Notes under the pieces: model-generated
What the model was told of the DNA's origin: nothing
Database searches by the model: none
What the model saw: only the letters and a program-made list of their open reading frames with translations
Translations under genes and position numbers: made by a program
Shown: positions 57,760-64,000 of the stretch, one piece after another
How the letters are laid out: every line of letters starts with the position of its first letter
Numbering within the stretch: the stretch's first letter is position 1
NCBI GenBank assembly: GCA_034440635.1
Contig: JAOTON010001258.1
Location: 186,001-250,000, forward strand
Reading direction: 5' to 3'
DNA from: Lepas anatifera
Taxonomy: Eukaryota; Arthropoda; Thecostraca; Lepadidae
DNA length: 64,000 nucleotides

Positions 57760-58440
57760 TCGAGCTCCTTGGCTCCACCCGCGCACTGGTGTCCTGGATC
57801 CGCCTATGCTCGAGCTCCTTAGCCCCACCCCCGTACAGATGTGCTGGATCCGCCTATGCTCGATCTCCTTAGCCCCACCCCCGTACTGATGTCCTGGATC
57901 CGCCTATGCTCGAGCTCCTTAGCCCCATCCCCGGACTGATGTCCTATATCTGCCTATGCTTGAGCTCTTTAGCCCCATCCCCGTACTGATATCCTGGATC
58001 CGCCTATGCTCTAACTCCTTAGCCCCACCCCCGTACTGATGTCCTGGATCCGCCTATGCTCGAGCTCCTTAGCCGTACCCCCGTACTGATGTCCTGGATC
58101 CGCCTATGCTCGAGCTCCTTAGCCCCACCCCCATACTGATGTCCTGGATCCGCCTATGCTCGAACTTCTTTGCCCCACCTCCGTACTGATGTCCTGGATC
58201 CGCCTATGCTCGAACTCTTTAGTCCCAACCCCCGTGCTGATGTCCTGGATCCGCTTATGCTCGAGCTCCTTAGCCACACCCCCGTACTGATGTCCTGGAT
58301 CCGCCTATGCTCGAACTCCTTAGCCCCTGCCCCCGTACTGATGTCCTTGATACGCTTATGCTCGAGCTCCTTAGCCCCACCCCCGTACTGGTGTCCTGCA
58401 TCCGCTTATGCTCGAGCTCCTTAGCCCCACAGCCGTAACG
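57745..58440 (+). repeat. 50-bp satellite, about 14 units
   Basis: Each unit starts CTGGATCCGCCTATGCTCGA, continues GCTCCTTAGCCCCACCCCCG and ends TACTGATGTC. Units are about 50 bp with few substitutions and end near 58440. The first 15 bases equal the MITE terminus next door. Open frames over the array are artefacts. Confidence 0.92.
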
Positions 58441-58471
58441 ACCCCACCTCCATGCCCCTCCCCCAAACTAC

Positions 58472-58895
58472 GTAGGTGGATCCAAGGGGAAAGGGGACAG
58501 GTGCCCCCCATAGAATCTTAACGCCCCCTGAAATTGTCTCGGGACCCCCTGGAAAGTTCGATGGCACCCCCTGAAATGTCGTTTTCCCCCGAGATGCAGG
58601 TATCGGTGCCCATTGGTATGATTGAGCGCTTACTTGATAGGTTTTTTCCGGCCAAAAGTGGCGTCCCTGGTGTAGATAGCGCCCACCAGGAAGTTTGCCC
58701 TTCCACCTCGCCCCCGATAGGCAATCCTGGATCCGCGTATGGGAGGCGACATTTCAGGGAGCGCCATCAACCTTTAGAGGCGTGTCTTTACAATTTCAGA
58801 GGGCGCCGATGGTCGATTGGGGGATGGTGGAGGGGATGGGGGAGGGGGGTTGGGGAGAGGGGCACCTATTCTACTTATTCCCTGGATCCACCCAT
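58472..58895. mobile_element. Two adjoining GGATCC-terminus MITE copies, opposite orientation
   Basis: 58472-58741 is inverted (GGTGGATCCAAGGGGA to CAATCCTGGATCCGCGTATG). 58738-58895 is a partial forward copy (GGAGGCGACATTTCAGGG to CCCTGGATCCACCCATG). Confidence 0.7.
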
Positions 58896-59223
58896 GGTCC
58901 AAAAACCGAAACATAATACTCTTATGGTAGACTCGGACTTTTATGGTACTCTAATTACTTGTGATGCATTATGGGTAGTATTGGTTACGTTTTTACCAGA
59001 CCACATAAAAAACAGAGCCGGCCGCTCCGATCGCCGGCAGTTGCCGCGGCGTGGACGCAGGGGTGACGCGTGGTGATGTGCTACAATCATGCGTGGAGAA
59101 ACGGCATGTTAGTAAAGGTAACTTGGTGTTTCATTGATATCTAACCAGATGGAATGTCGACATATGTCTCTTACCTAGCTGCATGCAAAATTTCATTTCC
59201 GTGACGTTGGGTGGACATGAATA
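58896..59223. other. Intergenic DNA
   Basis: GC-rich patch near 59015-59070, otherwise nothing recognised. Confidence 0.4.
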
Positions 59224-59503
59224 TTGAAGACTGGCGTTATTTTCTTGATTGTTATAATCTTGGAAAGTTCAAAGAAATTGGAGAAGAGACGGATAACCAT
59301 TAGATCCAATGAGAACTGCTGCGTTCCTCAGTGTGTATCCTTCCGAAGAAAGTGTCGAAGTCTCAGCTTTCACAAGTTTCCTCAGGATAAGGTGCTGTCC
59401 AAGCAGTGGAAGTTGAAACTGAGAATTGGGAAGAAGATAGGCTCAAATGCTGCTGTCTGTTGCAGACATTTTCAGCCATCTGACTTCCATTCACATCCAC
59501 CTG
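59224..59503 (+). CDS. THAP-type zinc finger exon
   Basis: The frame encodes a THAP domain: CCVPQCVSFRRKC with the first C-x-C pair, SFHKFPQDKVLSKQWKLKL, then AAVCCRHFQPSDF with the closing C-x2-H. THAP domains bind DNA and occur in host regulators and in P-element transposases. There is no ATG in this frame upstream, so the exon starts at an unidentified acceptor. CTG|GTAAGC at 59501-59509 is a good donor, placing the exon end at 59503. The hAT MITE at 59520 then lies in the intron. Further exons are not visible, so host gene and P-like element cannot be told apart. Confidence 0.78.
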
Positions 59504-59519
59504 GTAAGCGGCTGTGAGG

Positions 59520-59872
59520 CCAGTGTGCAAAGTAAGGCATTTTCGACGAGATCTCGTCGGTGCGAGTGCCCTTGGAGACAGGACCAAGTGGTGAGAATTT
59601 TATCAACCTGGTGCGAATTTGCGAGGTTAGTGACACTTAAACTAAACAAATAATGACTGAATGGCTATTAAGACACAGGAGAGGGCCTTATAAAAAAGTC
59701 CTTAACTAACTGACTAATGATTGAGGTAGCATTGCATTGTAGGGGTAGGAATGGGGTGCATTTTTTCCCTGGTATGTGGCAGATTGGTGCGAATTTTTTC
59801 GAGGCTGGTGGTGCGAGAATTTTAGATGGCTGGTGCGACTCGTCTGGCCTGCTGCCGTACTTTGCAGACTGG
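59520..59872 (-). mobile_element. hAT-type MITE, copy 3 (353 bp, perfect 8-bp TSD)
   Basis: Inverted relative to copies 1 and 2: starts CCAGTGTGCAAAGTAAGGCA with GACGAGATCTCGTC next, and ends GTACTTTGCAGACTGG. The flanks carry an exact duplication, CTGTGAGG at 59512-59519 and 59873-59880. This is the clearest of the three copies and confirms both the ends and the 8-bp rule. Confidence 0.93.
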
Positions 59873-59964
59873 CTGTGAGGCAATCTCCAGTTCCGCTTAT
59901 GCCTCCTTCCACTCCCTTGAGCCTGCTTCTAGCAGGAGTAAGCCTTTATCCTTGGGCCGTCATC

Positions 59965-60200
59965 ATAGGCGGATCCAGGATTGCCGATCAGGGGCACCTT
60001 CCCGGGAGCGGAGTGCCATTCTTGACCGGGAAACCCTATCAGATGGGAGCATCACCCTATCGGTGGGAGCCTATACTTTCGTATCTTGGGAGGGGTTGAG
60101 GGGTGGGAAGCGAAATTTCAGGGGGCGTGGCCATTTCAGGGGGCGCCGAGGGTCGATGGTGGGGGGCACATACTCCCTTTGCCCCCTGGATCTGCCTATG
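59965..60200 (+). mobile_element. GGATCC-terminus MITE copy
   Basis: CATAGGCGGATCCAGGATTG at the left and CCCCCTGGATCTGCCTATGG at the right, with GCACCTTCCCGGGAGCGG, AAACCCTATCAGATGGGAGC and GGGGGCGCCGAGGGTCGATG between. Confidence 0.8.
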
Positions 60201-60730
60201 GGGCATGTGCCCACTTTGCCGTTCCCCTGGATATGGCTGCATTCCTTTAGCCCGGAAAACTGACATATTGAAATAATTCGGTAGATATACGCCTTTATTC
60301 GTTTCATGCTGTCTGAAATTCCAGTCTGAATGTACGATGGAAAATGCGTTTCCAAACATAAGCGTCGCCACCGGCAAAAAGTGGGGGGGCAGCAAACTTC
60401 AACCTGATACTGACTACAAAATTTGCTCCCTGGGACCAAAAACTCTTTGAATTTGGGCTCCTTTCTGCCTTCCGCAGCCGCTGGTTATAAGCCGCTGCCA
60501 CATACTAGCCATAAAACACGTATAATTTACCGCTTACCATGCTATTCCCGGGGCCCACTAACGTTGTTGACCTTTCGGAGTCCCTCTTTCGCGGCCATCT
60601 TGGATGGCACACTAGCGCCTCTGGTGAGCGTGCCCGGGGTCAATAGGTCGGCGAGGGGGCCCACCCAAAGACCTGCTGGTGCTCTAGCACCAGGAGCACC
60701 AATGGGAGTTGCACCCCTGACTATCATCGT
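60201..60730. other. Intergenic DNA
   Basis: No supportable gene. Short open frames have no known motif. Confidence 0.5.
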
Positions 60731-61758
60731 TTAACCCGCGCCCCACGGGTCCAGCGCCACCTTCGCCCCACCGGGGGCATCGATGGCCCTCCCTCTAACT
60801 CCGAAAATATTGGCGTTAGCGCAAATCTGCAAAGTGCAATAGAAAGCTCGCGTGAATTCAGTAAGAAATTACTTCGCATGTTTTAGTGCTCAGGTCAATG
60901 GTTTGATCTCCAGAGGTCAAAGTAGGTCAAAATCGGCTATTTTCACTCAAATATGCAATGCTTAAGCAAACTGGGCATAACTCTTATGCCATTAGAGCTA
61001 TTGAGGTCTGGTAAAGTACATTTGATAAGAAATTTTCAGTCCTTTTTCCGCTATGTGGAACGTAAAGACCTCCCGCCAGTGGTTTGACCTCCAGAGGTCA
61101 CCTCGTGACCTAAGATGATCTGAGGTCACGAAAGGTCAGAAAGTGACCTTGCCGCATATCAGATGAAAGCCAGTGGCAAGACAAACACGATGGTGTTTGT
61201 TTCAGCGCTCTAGCTTAATTAGGTCAAACGTTATTGTCAAAATACTGTTTTTGACCCCTTGTGACCTTGGATGATCTTGGAGAGGTCAAAGGGAAAATAT
61301 GGCCCTGGAATTCGTGAAAGGGTGTCCAAGAACGCTTCTCTGATCAAGCTGAGCATTTTCAATCGCTTTTGTGGCTTTTAGATCATAAGACAGCTTTTCC
61401 CCATGCTTTTCCAATGGGAGAGGTCACCTCGTGACCTGACCTCAGGGCACGAAATCGAAAAATCCCGGATATACACCTTGTAGACCCTAGAGGGGCCATA
61501 AAGTGTAGGAAGTTTCAAATCGATCGACTTAAAAATGTAGCTCTTACAGAGCTCTAAAGTTGAAGTGAGGTGACCTTGGTTGACCTCGTCTGGTGACCTG
61601 ACCTTGGGTGACCCGGAGTAAAAAATTTCAGGGATGGTGGGAAAATGATGCAAGGAGAGGTAGAGCCCTCAACCGCGGTGCTGTGCCTCTTCGTTTTTCT
61701 GCTATCCCGGAAAAACCTTAGGGAAGGCCATCGATGCCCCCGGTGGGGCGAGGGTTAA
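60731..61758. mobile_element. TTAA (piggyBac-like) MITE, family B copy 2, 1028 bp
   Basis: Collinear with 25379-26405 and nearly the same length. TTAA lies at 60731-60734 and 61755-61758; the ends read TTAACCCGCGCCCCACGGG and CCCCGGTGGGGCGAGGGTTAA-like. Same AGGTCA/TGACCT-rich interior. Differences are scattered substitutions and small indels. Confidence 0.9.
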
Positions 61759-61975
61759 ATCGTTTGCTCTCGGCAATCAGAGCGAAGGCCTTTGCCACTG
61801 TAGGGTGGTGGTGGTTGGGGAGCGCAGCCCTAGACCTCCCACATATGTTGTTTAGGACTTAAAAAAGTGGCCTGAAAATTTTCCCTTGTTTGCCAGAAAA
61901 ATCGTGATTAGGTTAACTTTGTCTTCGCCGAACCTTTCTCGCAGTGATACCAGATTCGATAGAGGAGCCTGAGAG
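61759..61975. other. Short spacer
   Basis: No feature recognised between the TTAA element and the palindromic MITE. Confidence 0.5.
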
Positions 61976-62643
61976 CAAGATACCTTTACTTAAAGGTACG
62001 TTCAATAGGGATTCCTCCACGCCCGAGTGACGTCACCAAGGCGTGAAGGAATTCCTTCACCATTGGGACGTGTGTCAAACTGCTGCTAATGGCACTTCCC
62101 GCTTACGAATTTTTTAGAATACACGATGATCAAGTTTATCCAAAATGCAATAAATAAGCTTTTTGTCTTCGATTCTGCGCCTCATGCGACAATTTGGATA
62201 TCTGATCATTTAAATTTCCCATGTTATATGCTACGAGGTGTGACATCACATCCGGTATCTGCGCTGGCTGTTGGAGGGGCTGCCTGAGAGACCCTGCAAA
62301 ACACCAGATTTGTTTTAGAACACACTGCGACAGCCCCCTCCAACAGCAAGCGCAGGCACCGGATGTGACGTCACACCTGGTAGCATATAACATGGGAAAA
62401 TTAAATGATTAAATATCCAAATTTTTACAAAAAGAGGCTCTGAATCGAAAATGTAATGCCTACTCATTGCATTTGGGATAAACTTGATAACTGTGTATTC
62501 TCACAAATTCGTCAGCGGGAAGTGCCATTAGCAGCAGTTTAACACACGACTCAACCACTGAAAGGAATTCCTCCACGCCCGTGTGACGTCACTCGGGCGT
62601 GGAGGAATCTCTCTTGAACGTGCCTTTAAGTAGAGGTATCTTG
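61976..62643. mobile_element. Intact palindromic MITE ('CAAGATACC' family), 668 bp
   Basis: Almost the whole element is self-complementary: left CAAGATACCTTTACTTAAAG, right CTTTAAGTAGAGGTATCTTG, matching inward through TGACGTCAC palindromes, AAACTGCTGCTAATGGCACT/AGTGCCATTAGCAGCAGTTT, and GGCTGTTGGAGGGGCTG/CAGCCCCCTCCAACAGC. The loop of about 45 bp is centred near 62310. No target duplication is obvious and no gene is encoded. It is the reference for the broken copies at 9662 and 29831. Confidence 0.9.
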
Positions 62644-62689
62644 ACACTGCGATACTTTGTACAGTTTTTGTAATTTCTCTGCTTTGTAA

Positions 62690-62785
62690 AGGATACGGCT
62701 TGGAGAGTGTTATGCAAAGGACACGGCTTGGGGAGTGTTATGTGTAAAGGACACGGCTTGGGGAGATGATTCTATGCTGTTGGTT
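62690..62785 (+). repeat. Three short tandem units
   Basis: GGACACGGCTTGGGGAGTGT or variants recur three times about 32 bp apart, separated by TATG(TG)CAAA-like words. Confidence 0.75.
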
Positions 62786-62853
62786 GTTGGGATGATTTGG
62801 GTGAATTGAGTTAAGTTGTGATGCTGAGTGGGATGCTTCCGAACTGCCCCACG

Positions 62854-63283
62854 CAGCTTGTTCAGAAGCGGTGGGCAGTCCAGTCGGCTTTGCATATAAC
62901 GTTACCCATGCCCGATTTGAGATGTGAGTGGAGGCTGCTCCTCAGCCTGTTTCTACGGCAATTCACACATAAAAGGGGAGGGGTTCAGCTAATTGTGCCT
63001 GATTGTAGAGTACAGCAGCTGTGCAGTTTGACGTGCAGCGCTGTGTGGTTTTACATGAATTTCCGGCCGATGCACCATTATGTAAAAACCACACAACGCT
63101 GCACGTCAAACCGCAGCCGCTGCACCCTCCAATCAGGCAAAATTAGCTGAACCCCTCCCCTTTTATGTGTGAATTGCCGTAGAAACAGGCTGAGGAGCAG
63201 CCTCCCACTCACATCTCAAATCGGGCATGGGTAACGTTATATGCAAAGCCGACTTGACTGCCCACCGCTTCTGAACATGCTGT
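62854..63283. mobile_element. Long palindrome of about 430 bp, MITE-like
   Basis: Arms of about 200 bp are inverted: left TGTTCAGAAGCGGTGGGCAG, right CTGCCCACCGCTTCTGAACA, matching through AACGTTACCCATGCCCGATT, CTGCTCCTCAGCCTGTTTCT and CACATAAAAGGGGAGGGGTT. A loop of about 20-30 bp lies near 63067. Arm identity is high with a few mismatches, and one side carries an extra GAG-type indel. Open frames are artefacts. Confidence 0.88.
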
Positions 63284-63521
63284 GTTATCAAGATGAATCT
63301 GCCTTTAAAGGCTAGAAAGAAGGTTTGATTCAATCACGCCTCCGATACTTAATCCAGGAGAAGAACACTCGGTCACGGAAAATTCCACCCAACTAACTGA
63401 CAGGTTAAAAGTCTCCACGTCTGGAGGTAAACTCTTCCGTTCGTCAACGGGAAGTCTGTTGCAGGCTCGACCGATGAATAAGCCGTCGTCCCTTTTAGGG
63501 ACGTACCACCCCATGGCAAAG

Positions 63522-63770
63522 ACCTCCCTACAGACCTCATGGGACCACCAAAAATCAATTTAAGTGGCACTAGGCTTCTGCGATAGTTGAATGGCATTAC
63601 AGTAGTTCGATAATCCTTGTGGAGAACGTGTCCCCTCCAGGGCAAGGGACCCTCCCTACAGACCTCAGGGGCAACCTAATCCAGGCTAAGCTGCACTAGG
63701 CTCACTGTAATCTTGAATGGGCATTATAACAGTCAGATGACCCTTGCAGGTATCGACTCCTCAGGGGAGG
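63522..63770 (+). repeat. Two diverged tandem units of about 127 bp
   Basis: CCTCCCTACAGACCTCA begins each unit (about 63524 and 63651), followed by GCACTAGGCT, a TTGAATGGCATTA word, and CTCCAGGG or CTCAGGGG at the end. The family is unknown. Confidence 0.6.
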
Positions 63771-63849
63771 AAGTGGAGTGGTGTCCTGAATCAACGCTTT
63801 ACGGCTGCCACCCGTAATCTGGAGGGATGGGGCTCGTATTAATAAAACT

Positions 63850-63930
63850 CAAACGGTGGTGGTTCAGTGGTCGAACATGCAAGGCTCTGCCACGATTTGG
63901 AGGCGCGACCTCTGTTCGGTGTATTTTAGG
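63850..63930 (+). other. Possible tRNA-related SINE head
   Basis: GGTGGTTCAGTGGTCGAAC has A-box character, and CGACCTCTGTTCGGTG 35 bp later is a weak B box. There is no acceptor stem. Listed only as a possibility. Confidence 0.25.
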
Positions 63931-64000
63931 GGATATTGTTGGAGTGAACTCGGTGTCTCAGCTCAAAGCAACAATGAAACCAGCGAGATCAGTTTTGCAG

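Noticed and set aside
1..64000. CRISPR arrays, rRNA genes or prokaryotic operons
   Set aside because: No direct repeats with unique spacers, no rRNA core sequences, and all genes and elements are eukaryotic.

Overview
This window is a repeat-rich piece of an animal nuclear genome, most likely an arthropod. The main clues are a 164-bp pentanucleotide array equivalent to the arthropod telomere repeat TTAGG (28226-28389), non-LTR and env-bearing Ty3/gypsy retroelements, piggyBac-type and hAT-type miniature elements, and fragments of eukaryotic genes. I see no bacterial operon, rRNA gene or CRISPR array. A crustacean would fit, but that is only a guess.

Host genes are few: the terminal part of a ubiquitin-specific protease (USP37-like) at about 2636-2991, a nearly full-length, intron-less but twice frameshifted tubulin-folding cofactor E gene (TBCE, 16994-18750), a C2HC/hAT-related fragment at 31340-31610 and a THAP zinc-finger exon ending at a splice donor near 59503. 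The rest is mobile or repetitive DNA.

Layout. 1-2635 is a Ty3/gypsy Gag-protease fragment with a proline-rich minisatellite, whose frame runs straight into the USP exon. 3050-5015 holds RT scraps and the first hAT MITE. 5061-9610 is a 4.55-kb foldback-like inverted repeat built of about 15 units of roughly 275 bp. 9662-10205 is a palindromic MITE with another MITE nested in it. 11007-15423 is a non-LTR retrotransposon (ORF1 plus a frameshifted EN-RT ORF2), followed by three GC-rich tandem units and TBCE. 20426-28503 holds a second hAT MITE, a 5'-truncated non-LTR copy with a target duplication, two abutting TTAA elements and an inverted repeat with head-to-head telomeric tracts. 29831-40620 is a nested pile: a TTAA element inside a palindromic MITE, then an errantivirus-like retroelement (LTR, gag, pol, env) whose LTR is split by an inverted copy of the same TTAA element. 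40620-42135 and 49970-52100 are minisatellites. 44510-49140 holds two decayed non-LTR relics and a tRNA-related SINE. 53068-60200 is dense with a GC-rich MITE carrying GGCGGATCC termini and a 50-bp satellite apparently grown from that terminus. 60731-63283 carries another TTAA element, an intact palindromic MITE and another long palindrome.

The most distinctive signals are the foldback-like structure, a group of TTAA-flanked elements loaded with AGGTCA/TGACCT half-sites, the telomere-fusion-like palindrome, the in-frame retroelement/USP junction, and satellites that appear to derive from transposon ends. All calls come from reading the sequence by eye. No database search or alignment program was run, so family names below clade level are inferences.
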